From Mnemiopsis leidyi (lineage: Eukaryota; Ctenophora; Tentaculata; Lobata; Bolinopsidae), in NCBI GenBank assembly GCA_000226015.1, contig JH153954.1, positions 206,743 through 259,491 on the forward strand: a DNA stretch of 52,749 nt, given 5' to 3'. The notes beneath the pieces were generated by a model, which made no database searches, had not been told where the DNA came from, and saw nothing but the letters and a program-made list of their open reading frames with translations. A program made the position numbers and the translations under genes. Shown piece after piece: positions 1-11,457 of the stretch; within the stretch, counting starts at the first letter, position 1, and each line of letters opens with the position of its first letter.

Positions 1-3000
1 AGTAACCTTAGGCGAAGAATCAAGGATACTTTTTGTTTCGAAATGTCCAACCTTCTTGACGCAGTGCGCAGAGAAAGACGCTGTTTGTTTTGATACAAAC
101 GTTCGACTTTTCTGACTTCGGTTGGTGTTATTGCTGAAACTGACCCTTTCCTGTGGTCCCCGACCGTCCCATGGTCCTAAAACTTGTGCACAACCCTTTG
201 GAGAGTACTAATCGCGGGTAAATTTTTAGCGTGGTATCCAAGTCTTTTCCTGAATGAGCGGCGAAGTTTGACCTAAGATCTGGTGGAAAGCCACATTTCA
301 AGAGCATATTTTTTATCCTCTAAACTTAACATCACAAAAGAGAACCAAAACTACACGATATGCTTATCTAACTGTAAGGAACTCAAATGTTCATCGATTA
401 TCTCTTATCTCACGCAAAATTTGAGTCTTTATCTTGATCAGAAAATATTTTACAGCCATTTAGATTTTACGCACTTAACCGGGACACCCTATAATTCAAA
501 AATTGAGCAACTCAGATTCGTAAAGTAAGTCGACTTTATAAAGTGAGTTGACTTCATAAAGTTAGCATGAATACAGGAATAATTCAATCTGCACCCGCCG
601 CGGTTAAATAAGATTAAGATTAATCATGCCCTATTTGATTCGCCTTATCGAACTAAATTAGGACAAATGTAATACTCTAAAATCGTCAAATTTTAAGCCA
701 TAATACTGCTGGAAAAATCCACCTTATTTTAGTGCTACTGCTAGATAGCCGTGAAACCATTCTCAACCGTTTATAAACCGTACTATATAAACCGTATATA
801 AATGCAATTAACTTTTGAGGACAAAAAATTTATACTTTAACTTTTGACAATCATGTGGCACTTTAAAGGCCCAGCTTTTGGAAGGATGTATATAAGTTCT
901 ATACGTTCTTTCATAGGATATAAGAAGTTATGGTCATTCAAAGAATGTACACGATATTTTGAATAAGTAACCAAGAAAGTCTTTTACACCCTCGAAGCGA
1001 AATGTTATCTTGAGAAAGCTGAGATGAACTTGAACTTACAAGAATTACAAGAATTACAAGGATTACAAGCATTACTTATTAAAATGTCGAATTACAAATG
1101 TAATGCCTGACTCAAAGATCTGAAAATTAAATTTAAACATCAAAACGAACCAATGCACCTGGTAGATTAAACCCAACCCTATAGTAAAATATGTAAATAA
1201 GCTGAAGGAACAAGATACGAGTAAGTAAATATAGACAACTGAGACCAAATGAAAGAAAGAATAGATGTATGAAATTTCAGAATTATTGATGATAATAATT
1301 AATTAATTATGTACGCACGATTTTTAGAGAAATTTCGGTGTATTTTTGACGCTTAACTAATATGGGCACTGGACAGGGGTGGGTATGTATTATTAGCTGC
1401 TCATCTGATTCAGTACACCCAGTGTACATTATATCTTATCTAATACATGAGTAGTATGTACAACCCGTACATTGTACATCGTACATAAATGTACATTGTA
1501 TATGTATACATCGTACATTTTAATTGTATATAAATGTACATGTTTATATTATCATAAGTATGCTCCATGCACTATTACTATTGTATTATTCGTTTCCCTC
1601 CTACAGAGACATATTGCAGTGAATCCTTTCCATTTCCTGAAACATGAAAAGCCAGCATCACATTTTGATTAATGAAATTCTTGATCAACTAATTTTGCTG
1701 ATTACATTAAACCGTGCCCACTGCAGGGATCATTGCCCTTTAACTCTTCCAAGTTAAGTTCGTGCAGTATCCGGGACTTGCGTGTGTGGCCAAGGTTAAC
1801 AGTCCTCTAAATAAGCTTGAACTAATTGAGCTATTGCTAGCGGGCTCGTTGGTCTTCGAGGACGGTTAGATTGTAGAAAAGTAGCACCCAGAGCTGCGTT
1901 TGAGCGTGGTATAACTGTCATATGCTGCATAATAGGTCCTCTAATGGCTACCATTACTTCCTGTAGGCACGTGCCGTTTTATTGGTTTTTAAAATAACCT
2001 TCTTGTCTTCAGTCTGAGTTTTGTGCCCAAGTCACTTCCTGCGCAGGTTAATCGTGAGCACGTTTTATTTGTCAATCACTGAAGCAATAGTTACAACCTA
2101 TCAAAATTCATTTCATTATTGAGTATCTTTGAAATGCTGTAATTTTAGCTAATTCTCGACAATTTTCCACCATTCGATCTGTCAGTCAACAGTAAACACC
2201 CATGGCAACCCCAAGGGCAAGATACCTTACGTTTCACTAAATCTAAATTCGGGGCTAATTTTAGGTTTTTCAGGTTGGTCGGTCTTTTTCAGTTGTTGGT
2301 TTCACGAGGCATACACAAAACGCAGGATTAAGGGCATTTCAAGAAGTCTTAACTTTGGCTTTTGTCTAGGAAAGCAAATATACCGAAACTATAGCAAACT
2401 TCAAATTTGTGAATTTTTGTTTCGGTTTATGTGAATTTCCTTCGTGAATACCAAACACAACAAGCAAAATAATGCTCCATGTTTTTAGAGATCGTGTGTC
2501 GCCTCATTAAGATGCGCCTCAATAAGAAAATAAAAACATTTTTTCTTTTCCAGAATTTTCTTTACCATGTCATTTAATATTATAGATTCTATTCTAAATG
2601 ACAATATGACATACTTCTGAATTCACGATACTCATGGTTTGCATGCCGTAATTATGTCATTGTCTAGAAGTAGAACCAGGCAGCATGAGTGGAAGACAGC
2701 ATTATTTCCAGTGCTCTCATTACGCCGATTTGAGAACCCATTTGCTTCCTTAAGTAACCACACCGGAACTCTATTTTATAAACAGCAGAGGAAATCACTC
2801 GTATGTCCAGGTACTCTTCACATAGTAATCACATAGTGGTAGTAATCCAGAGTATCGTTAACTGATTTATTTATAGCTTAACTTTCTTACGGTTTGACGT
2901 TGCAGAATCTGGTCATTGCTTTGGTGGTGTTTTGTGCAAAAATGTTATCAGTGTTTTCGACATGATGCAAAATTTTATATCAGGTCGAAATTGTAATATC

Positions 3001-4643
3001 CAGCAGTATCTTCTTGAGTCATGGTCTCTCTCACAGCATTGTAAAATTTTATGTCTGTTTAAGGCGTGTATACAAGTACAACGGAATACCTAAATTATTA
3101 TATATCCAGTCACCTGCAACATTTGGCCAGGATTCATCATAACAGTTTACTGACATACAGTTTTAATGTGGTTATGTTAGAATACATTAGCGCATAATGT
3201 ATATGCATGAAGTTTTATATGGCTTGTCAGAGGTCGTATTTAGATTTTTTAGGCCAAGATGGTGTGATTTTATTTTTCCCCGCTCTATCATCCAACAAGT
3301 TGTTATGATAAAATCGCCTCCGCCTACTGCAGAATTGTTTTAGATTTGATTATGAGCTTAACTGAAATCATGGACGAATCACCGATTTTTGGCCCGAAGT
3401 AGAATAATGACGGTAACTCATTGCAATGCCAAAACTGATAGTTCCACTTTAAGTTAGTTATCTGTAGAACGCCCTGCTTTTAGTCCAGTGTGAGGTTTTT
3501 TAATTCTGATTCCATGTGAGTCATTTAATTGCGACATTTTACCAATGATTACTGGAAATTAAAGAATCGTTATCATGGCAAGGCTCTTCTTTATCGTCGG
3601 GAAGTAAAACGTAGATATAATACACAGCTTATAACAATAATTAGTGTGTTGTTAAAGTTGTTAAACTGTTGTATTCATCACTTATTTATGTCATTTGTTT
3701 GTTGCATACTGTGCCAATAGGTTTTGTTAAACTTTAAAGTTAGTTTTTAAGTATGATTTCTTTTCTAATTTATTCATTTGTTTATTTCTATTCTATTTCT
3801 ATGATTTTTATTCTTTTGATAATGATATTTTTATAATTGGTATGAGACAATTATGCGTGGTTCAGGGTTCTTGTTACCCATTTTCCGTTAAATTTGCATA
3901 CCTCTTGTCAACTTCAACAACAAACCTGGCGAATAAAACTCACACTGAATTTCCGTTTCTAATTTTAATCCTAATCACAGAAAAGTTCTCAAAAAATTCA
4001 TTAAGCTTGGCCGGTGGCCATCCTCCCCATTATAAGTTCAGTATTTAATCAGGATCCTGAGTAACCTGATAACCCAAGAACGATCTCGAAAACCCATTGT
4101 CTGACTTTGTCGGTTGTCCGACCCTCATGTCGGCAGGGTGCGCGCTGCCGTACAAAAAAACCCACTACCCTCCCCATTGAAATTTCAGAATCCCAACGGC
4201 TTTAAACATATCGGCCGTCATATTATTATTTTAGGAATAAAACCTGACTTTGATCACTGCATTACCCCCAGGTGGACTCCCAATGTAATGACGGTGAAGT
4301 ATCACGGACCAGGTCCAACTAAACGGCCCATCTGCTGCTGTTATGCCCTCCCCGGACTTGAGTGAGTTTATTTTCGTCTAGTTACCAGCGTATTTCTTCT
4401 CCCTTTTAACAAGCTAGTAGTTAGATTTATTTCCTGCAAATTGTTAATTGGTCACGCTTGTTTTGTCTCGCAATTCACATCGTCACATTTCCGCCCTGTT
4501 TAGATCGATGATTTAGTTTTGTCCAGAACACTGAGCAGCGTATCAAACTTATTCGACCTCATAAATCTATTAAACCTGATTTTTGGTCGGGGTTATAATC
4601 GTATTTTAACATTCCCATTTGTATTGTTTTTGTTTGGATCCAG
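1..4643. other. Intergenic, no supported gene
   Basis: I see no confident coding exon here. The sequence is AT-rich with short simple repeats: a 9-bp AATTACAAG-like tandem at about 1036-1075 and a TGTACAT-rich stretch at 1420-1540. An open stretch at 2654-2836 starts with ATG and reaches a possible donor after position 2810, but nothing supports it as a gene. An open segment at about 4188-4363 ends near a good donor-like GA|GTGAGT, but its phase does not fit the next plausible exon at 4644. Confidence 0.5.
1036..1075. repeat. Short tandem repeat, 9-bp unit
   Basis: Four to five imperfect copies of AATTACAAG/GATTACAAG are read directly. This is an ordinary short tandem repeat in AT-rich intergenic DNA. 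Confidence 0.8.
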
Positions 4644-4988
4644 ACACTTTTTCCCATGGGAATGTACGTGCGGCTGAATGCTTGTGACATGATCCTGAGG
4701 AAGGTTTTGCACCGATTCTGCTCAGGTTTTGAGGGCTTGTTGTCCCAACTGGAGGATTGCACTTTCCCCCAGGAGGAAGATGATGAGGCGTGTTGGTAAG
4801 GAAACCTAAAACTTCGTTTCTTTCCTTCGATTTTAAATGATAGTCCTATAAGTATTTTCCATTTTTAATTGATTGCAACACGATAAATTTAGTTTCAATC
4901 CTCGTTAAGTCTCTGCTCTCTACATCTTAGTAATGCACCTTTCCTGCTAGAGCAAAACGATCGGCCTTTGTTAAGAAGTATGCTGTAG
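4644..4988 (+). CDS. Candidate last two exons of an unidentified gene
   Basis: Exon 4644-4795 follows GGATCCAG and ends at a strong GTAAGG donor. It reads TLFPMGMYVRLNACDMILRK at its start and then an acidic stretch (QEEDDEA). Its phase (two bases left over) joins to 4931-4988, which follows CATCTTAG, and the frame ends NDRPLLRSML then TAG. The two exons give about 70 residues with no internal stop and consistent phase, which is why they are listed. I do not recognise the family. Upstream exons were not linked: the open segment near 4188-4363 ends in an incompatible phase. No membrane segment or known motif is visible. Moderate to low confidence. Confidence 0.4.
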
Positions 4989-5873
4989 GGAGTTATACTT
5001 TTATTTCGGAGATACTCATCAATGATCTCTATCATGACTCATAAAGATAGTTTGTATGAGTCAGGATAGTGAACAGTGACTCAACAAATACAGTTATAAT
5101 TACACGCAGGCAAGCAAAAATGAACATCTAAGCGTGGGTCTGCGGAAAAAAAAACTTGTCGGGGAATATCCGATAAGTATATCAAATCTGCATCGATACA
5201 TTTTTTGATAAAGTTTTTCATTGGCAAATCTTTCGACCTAGACACCGTTTAATTTCGAAGCCGACTTAAATGTAAATGTCGTAGGTCTCAATTCTCCGAC
5301 TTGCACACTGTTTCAGGGTTAACGAGTAGATTATTTTTGTCGTTACTTTCGGTTTTGTCGAGCCAAATCAATAAGTTACCAGAATGAATATTATACATAA
5401 GCTCATTAATTATCGTCTATAATAAGTCAATTATTCAATTATGTTTGGATATTGTAGCTTAACTTAGATCTTAACAGGATTGGTTTCTTTTATGCTATGA
5501 TTGTAGTCGTAATATGTATTCAAGTTCCACACAATGATAATGATAAGGATGTATGATTAAATAATGAATTCTGAAGGTTTTAATTAGAAGCAGGCCAGGT
5601 AACGTCTGGAAAGATTCTTTGTGCCTTCAGAGCCACTACGTGTACTGCTACTACTACATTGCTTTCTCAACTCACCGGTAATTAGTCAGTGACTTAAATC
5701 CTCATTTATTTTATTGCTGCTGCTAATAGTAATGCCCTTCAATACTGAATTACTTAGTAAAAAACTATGTTACTACTATATTATTTCTACTACAGTACTT
5801 GGTACTATTTCTCACTATTCTAATTATTATGCTCACTAGTGACTACTAAAAGTACTACTATAATTAAGCTCAC

Positions 5874-6033
5874 TTTGTGGATTCCTAAACCAGAGAACAG
5901 AAGCGCTCTACGGTTATCCAGAAATTCTGCTGCAATGAGCACGTGATCCTTGAGTTGTAATCTTTCATGTTGGAGTTGTTGTCCCTCATGATAGTTATCT
6001 AATATAATGTGTCCACGTTCACACAAAGTTGAA
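5874..6033 (-). CDS. Exon-like segment, minus strand, unidentified
   Basis: Read on the minus strand, an acceptor-like TATAGCTCAG is followed by about 53 codons without a stop (including GHIILDNYHEGQQLQHERLQ) and a GTGAGC donor-like site. The residue mix is ordinary for soluble protein and there is no repeat in the segment. No neighbouring exon on this strand could be joined to it and the family is not recognised. It may be chance. Confidence 0.2.
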
Positions 6034-6950
6034 CTGAGCTATAATTCTAACTACTTGCCTACATGACCTTAAAGGATGACTAAGCGTGACACATGTGCAG
6101 AGCTTGTAATTGGTAGTGAGCTTGGTATTTTAGATTGTTTAAGTACAACTTGGTGGATGTAACTGAACATAGGACTTTTATGTTCAGCTCGCGCTTTTGA
6201 CGGACTAGATATTCTGAAACTTGGGTTAGGTCCTGTTTAGTGCACTAATAGTCCATATCCCGGATATTTCCCGCAATTAGACATCACCTTGAACCAACCG
6301 CGAGCCAATCTGGCTGATCAAACTGTATTTTCTTTGAGAGCGTCATTCGTCCGGACTCCTTTTCACAACATTTATCCAGGAGATGTTTTGTCTGTACAAA
6401 ATATGAGATCCATCATCTTGGTATTATAATTGCACATAAATAGTTAATTATCTAATTGGAAACTGAGTATAATAAGGACCCCAGGAGGTAAGAGTTCTGA
6501 CTCGTAGTGTTTAAACTTTAAAGGTTTGTGACTCTTTTCCGGGAATTATGTTTCTCATAAGTTTACCAATAGGCGTAGCGAAGAAAAGCAGCGTAGAAAT
6601 CTTCTAAAGTAGTTAAAGTAAATAATCCGCACTTACTCATGTGCTGAAAGTTATAAGCTAGAAACATAAACTCCAGTGCACGCCAGTATTTCGCCCGCAG
6701 TAAAGTATATACATGTACCGCAGCAAAAAAAACAGAAATATGTCCCTGACAAGTTTAATCATGTTTCTGGACAGTGCAGTGCCTGAGCCATTGCTGTACA
6801 TATCTACTTCCAATATTGTGAAGCCTGTTAAAGTGCCAGTCTAGTCAAGTATAAGATTTGGTATAGTGTTCATGTTAGCGACCGGACGTCAAGTTATTGC
6901 TGCCGCGTCTAAATCTGTTTAGAATCTTGATGTTGAAGTGTTGTCACCAG

Positions 6951-6990
6951 CTCCGTTGTCATGACAACACCTCCGTTGTCATGACAACAC
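6951..6990. repeat. 20-bp perfect tandem duplication containing a palindrome
   Basis: CTCCGTTGTCATGACAACAC occurs twice in direct succession. Each copy holds the 14-bp palindrome GTTGTCATGACAAC, so each can form a small hairpin. Confidence 0.9.
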
Positions 6991-8229
6991 CTAGCTGGAG
7001 GCTTGCTTTTGTTTTAAATGAAAAGTTCTAGGTCTCGCACCTAGATCGGCATCCTCATGATATTGGTAGAGGGAAAGTCGGTAATGTCGAATAAACTTTT
7101 GTTTTTTACGTCTTTTTAACTTCAGTTTGTAGTTTTCAGGCCAATAGCTTGCAGTACCTTTTAAATCTAATAGTCGACAATAACAGTACATGTCTTTACT
7201 TAAGTTCCGGTTTACAGGGTTATTAGTGGGACCGCTTGGGGAGAAAATGGGCTATAATTTAACATCGGTCTTCACTTTCACAGAAAAAAAATCGAACCGT
7301 TAAAATTAGGAGGTCAAGACTAACAATATAGCCTAAGATTTTACTCACAAACCCCAACATCCGTATAGATATTAAATACGTATCAGGCCTAACTTTGACT
7401 GTCCATGTTAATGCTGTAATTTATTAATTCATGTTTATACTAAACAGCGCAAGTGCTGAAAGTTATCATAATACTTAAAATCTCAAACTCTCAAATATAG
7501 TCTCAGCTCTTGCACCCTGTAAATCCTTCGTCCCCTCCTCCAGTCCCTTTGTTCTCCTCCCAGGCAGCAGCAGCCAGGGTGCCCCATTATCATATCTGAC
7601 CTTGAAGTAGCCTACACAATGGCACAGCCCAATAACGTCTTCCAGGCGTACCGGCTCGTGGTGTTTAGTGTGCAGGCAACGCACATGTGTATATGTGTGG
7701 ACTTGTTCATTTGGGATTTAGAATGCAAACCATTAGCATAAAAGCACAGTCTTGAGCTTTTATACCAAGATTTTGTCTGGTTTCCTGATCGTACTATGGG
7801 CAACTATCGCCAGCATCATGATCACTTTACTATCCTCTGTCAAATAAAATATAAAATCATACACACGACCCCGGTAGTTTCTCTAACACAGTTTCCCACA
7901 ACTATTACAACTTATTCTTTCTAGGGACTTTCAGCTCCTTCAACTTTAGGATCGTTGTCTCTGGTAACGTTATATTTTCTTTAAAAGCTAAGTGTAACAG
8001 TGCAGGCTAAAAGTTTTACGATAGTTTTACCTTAACTACTAACTCTTGCTTTCTTAGTTTCATGCAGAGCAACATATTGATTCTCCAGCCAAATCAGTTA
8101 CCAAGCTACTAATTTGTTTCTAATTCAGCAGTTTAGCTATCTACAATTACACGAATTTTTATTGGGTTCTAGTTTTTGAATAACAGTGAAGACGGAGTCT
8201 CCTTGGCAATTGTCCTGTAGATGATGTTG

Positions 8230-8735
8230 GTTCTGCCCCAAGATATTGCTTCTCTTATAAAGGTTACTGATTCCGCCCCGAGCCATTGCTTCTCCTAAGG
8301 GTTCCTGATTCTGCCCAAAGAGATTGCTTCTCTGAAAGTTTCCTGATTCTGCACCGAGCACTAACTTCTCTTAAAGGTTCCTGATTCTTTACCGAGCAAT
8401 AACTTCTCTTAAAGGTTCCTGATTCTGCACCGAGCAATTGCTTCTTTTAAAGGTTCCTGATTCTGCCCGAGCTCTTTTTCTCTTAAAGGTTCCTGATTCT
8501 GCCCGAGCTCTTTTTCTCTTAAAGGTGCCTGATTCTGCCCGAGCCCTTTTTCTCTTAAAGGTTCCTGGTTCTGCCCGAGCTCTTTTTCTCTTAAAGGTTC
8601 CTGATTCTGCACCGAGCAATTGCTTCTCTTAAAGGTTGTTGATTCTGCACCGAGCAATTACTTCCTTTGAAGGTTCCTGATTCTGCACCGAGCCACCGAG
8701 CGATTGCTTCTCTTAAAGGTTCCTGATTCTGCCCC
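8230..8735. repeat. Minisatellite, unit about 37 bp
   Basis: Repeated units of the type TTAAAGGTTCCTGATTCTGC followed by a variable CCGAGC... segment run through the interval. The central copies (8450-8600) are nearly identical and carry CCCGAGCTCTTTTTCTC; the outer copies are more diverged. Open frames on both strands across it are products of the repeat, not genes. Confidence 0.9.
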
Positions 8736-11457
8736 GGTAGCACTGCACCTCCTGGCCAAACTGCTTTGTAATGTTTATAAGGGTCCCAATCTCGCTGCTC
8801 AATTGTCCTCTCCCTGAATATCTAATAACATAGTTGACGCAAGTTAGCTTACTGCTGATCGATCCTTTGAGAATTTATATCGACCGAGGTCTCCACTCTC
8901 ACCGTCGAACATAAAAGTAACATTTTTGTATTAATAACCTGATAGTTCTGTAAAGTTGTGGTTACAAAAAACTGTAGGAAAGAGGGGCATCAAGCTGAAT
9001 ACAGTCGCACAGTCGGCAACATTTATGTGGGCTTATATGATGATGTCATGGGATGAAAGTTCTTAATTTTTCTAAACCTAAGTATAAGTACTGATAGATA
9101 TTCGTTATCGAGCGAAGGCTCTGCTAAACCTGGTGCTAAAATATACTTTGTTGCGGTAATTGTTTCAAAAGAAATGAGTAAAAGATCTGGACTGGCGTGA
9201 TAAACTTGAACATACACGTTTTCAGTGATAAATGCCGCATATCCGCATCTTAATTTAATGACTAAGCACCCTAATCAATCGGTTACCGATAATTGATATC
9301 AGATTTTAATAAATCGAACGATACCATACCTATCCGAATGCCCATTACCCAATGTTGTAATATGATTTATCGAAAATTCACAATTATCATTATTTATGAG
9401 CAGATTTATATCTTTTTCGGATTGTATTTTCTTTATTTATTGGTCCTCTTCAAAACTTTGAATAAAGAAAATATCTCAAAAACAAATAGTTAAACGCTGT
9501 CGTGGCTATAGTGTTGGTCTTGAATATTATAGCTTCAATATTATAATTGTTATTGGTTAGTGCCGCTCCGGAGGTTTGAATGCTCTGCTCTCATTGGCTA
9601 GTGTTGATCACATGATCTGTTGAAGATGTCCTCTACGTGCGAGTACCTCCAAGTCAAGTCTCACACAGGGTCAGTTTCTCTGTTGTCAGAACTTTATTTT
9701 TTTTACTATTTTTCGTTGTTTTAGGAACTGATACTCTTGGGAGGTGTCATATTTTTAGGATTTGGATCTCATTTCTTAAAATGTATTAGCCCTATCTTTG
9801 TTTTTGAGGTCAATCGATGTCAATTGGAGAATTTGACACTAATGACTAAAGCAGATCCAAAGAATTTTCAGAAATGGGGTTTAAAATCTTGAAACTTTCC
9901 GAACCCCCCCCCCCCCCCCCCCCCAAGAATACTGTTCTCTATAGAGAATGATATTCGTGACGACTGGGAAGATGTTCGTAAATTTGCTTTAACATTTCAC
10001 AGCCATTAACCAATATTAATAAAAAGCCAGGTACGTGTCCCACGAGTATCTTACTACTGTGATAACAGTAGTGCTTTTCAAAATTACAAGATTCGTGCCA
10101 TCAGTTTTTGTTTCACATTTGTTTTTACGCAATATCAAAACATCAACAGTTCCCAGTTTTTTATTAGGTCGTGCTGAGATACTCTGTAATATTTTGTTGC
10201 TCTAGAACAATAACCAAATTCGAAACATTCCAATACTTTAGACCAAACTTAATGAACTTGTAATTTCAACGTTGTTTTCATTAATTAAGTAACATTACGG
10301 CCGGTAATGCGCTAAAATTTGGTGAGTGCTTTGTGCAAGTGTTACGGATAATACTGTTACTAAAACGGACAGTCTATTACAAAATTGAAAATTTACCAAA
10401 TTTATCTATTTGAATTTCTTGTACAAATATCGACACATTTCTTTTACTTTCAAAACGTACAACGTTGCAGTTTGCTGGAATGTTTAAAGTTAATACGGGG
10501 AAGAGTTACTGCAGTAATTTTGCGAATCTTGATTTTTTAAATCTTATACAACTGTGAGGATATATAAGCGCCGCCTTAAAACCGGCCTTGTAGTTGTACT
10601 CCTTATCGTGGCGGCAGCAAAACAAACAGCGGCAGCAGTGGTCGCAGATGAGGGCAAAGAAAATCCGAGCTGGGGACGAAATTCTAAACTGTGGAAGCGA
10701 AGTATTGACCCATATCATAGCACTATCACTATATTGAATCTTAGAGGCGCTGCTCAGGATTATCAGAGAGATTTCATTGCTTTTTATCGAATTTAATGGT
10801 AGACGAAAGCTAGGCTATAACCGCACATTATTTAAACATGCTTGGTCGGCACTTGTGCTGCAATCGTCAAGATTTTGACACGGTTACCATAACAACCGAA
10901 TTGAGGTTAAACTTAACATTAGTACCAAGACGTTTCTCATCCCGTAGTCGTGACCAGAAGTAGGGAACCACTAGAGTTACAACAACCTGGTGTTTCCCTG
11001 GAAACGGACTCCACCCCCCAACCGGACTCACGTTTTCAGGCGGACTCACATTTTTCCCCCTTTAGGTTTAGGTTTACTGTTATCGCTTTTATACTTTGTT
11101 GTCTGTTCAGCATTACGTGATAATCCTACTTGTAAACGTGTGTCTAGTGTAAGCTATTTATTTCGTTGCCGTGTCTTCTAACGTGGACTGTGTCCGGGGA
11201 TTTTCTTCAGTACTTACATTCATTTGCTCCCTCTTATGTACGGTCGATCTTCGTTGTTATCGTATTTTTGTTTCTCTAAAGTCTATGTGACTATATAGTC
11301 TATTTGATCGGGTTTTTAATTTTCTTTATTTAACTGCAAATCCGTGGGGCCTCAAATTGTGAACGTTTATACTTCCACTTTAACTTAGCTGTGCAACTTC
11401 AAATCACATCGTTTTACAAAGCAAACGTTTTTATGGCTAAAAGGTTCAAATTTTCAG
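8736..11457. other. Intergenic sequence upstream of the K+ channel exons
   Basis: No confident gene. It contains a run of 21 C at 9904-9924, directly followed by a short inverted repeat (9925-9955) resembling part of the long hairpin at 30086-30180. It must contain, or be followed upstream by, the missing 5' exon(s) of the K+ channel gene, because the first exon I can place begins inside a codon. Confidence 0.4.
10530..10796 (+). other. Open segment with a hydrophobic signal-like stretch, no ATG
   Basis: This frame is open from a stop at 10530 to 10796. It encodes a very hydrophobic stretch (GLVVVLLIVAAAKQTAAA) followed by polar sequence with PSWGR and LWKR, which look like amidation and dibasic processing motifs of peptide precursors. 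There is no ATG in frame, so it would have to be an internal exon or a chance frame. The possible acceptor before it has a poor pyrimidine tract. Confidence 0.15.

Larger units (their letters stand above)
4989..8229. other. Intergenic, mostly featureless
   Basis: Apart from the weak minus-strand segment at 5874-6033 and the 20-bp duplication at 6951-6990, I see nothing to annotate. A GC-richer patch at about 7490-7640 is open on the minus strand but has no start codon context or convincing splice sites. Confidence 0.4.

Noticed and set aside
7475-7684. 69-residue minus frame in a GC-richer patch
   Set aside because: No ATG context, no good splice sites and no recognisable domain; it overlaps another minus frame of equal weakness.
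8389-8657. Repetitive minus frames rich in RARAES or KELGQNQEP
   Set aside because: They are generated by the 37-bp minisatellite and have no start or splice context outside it.
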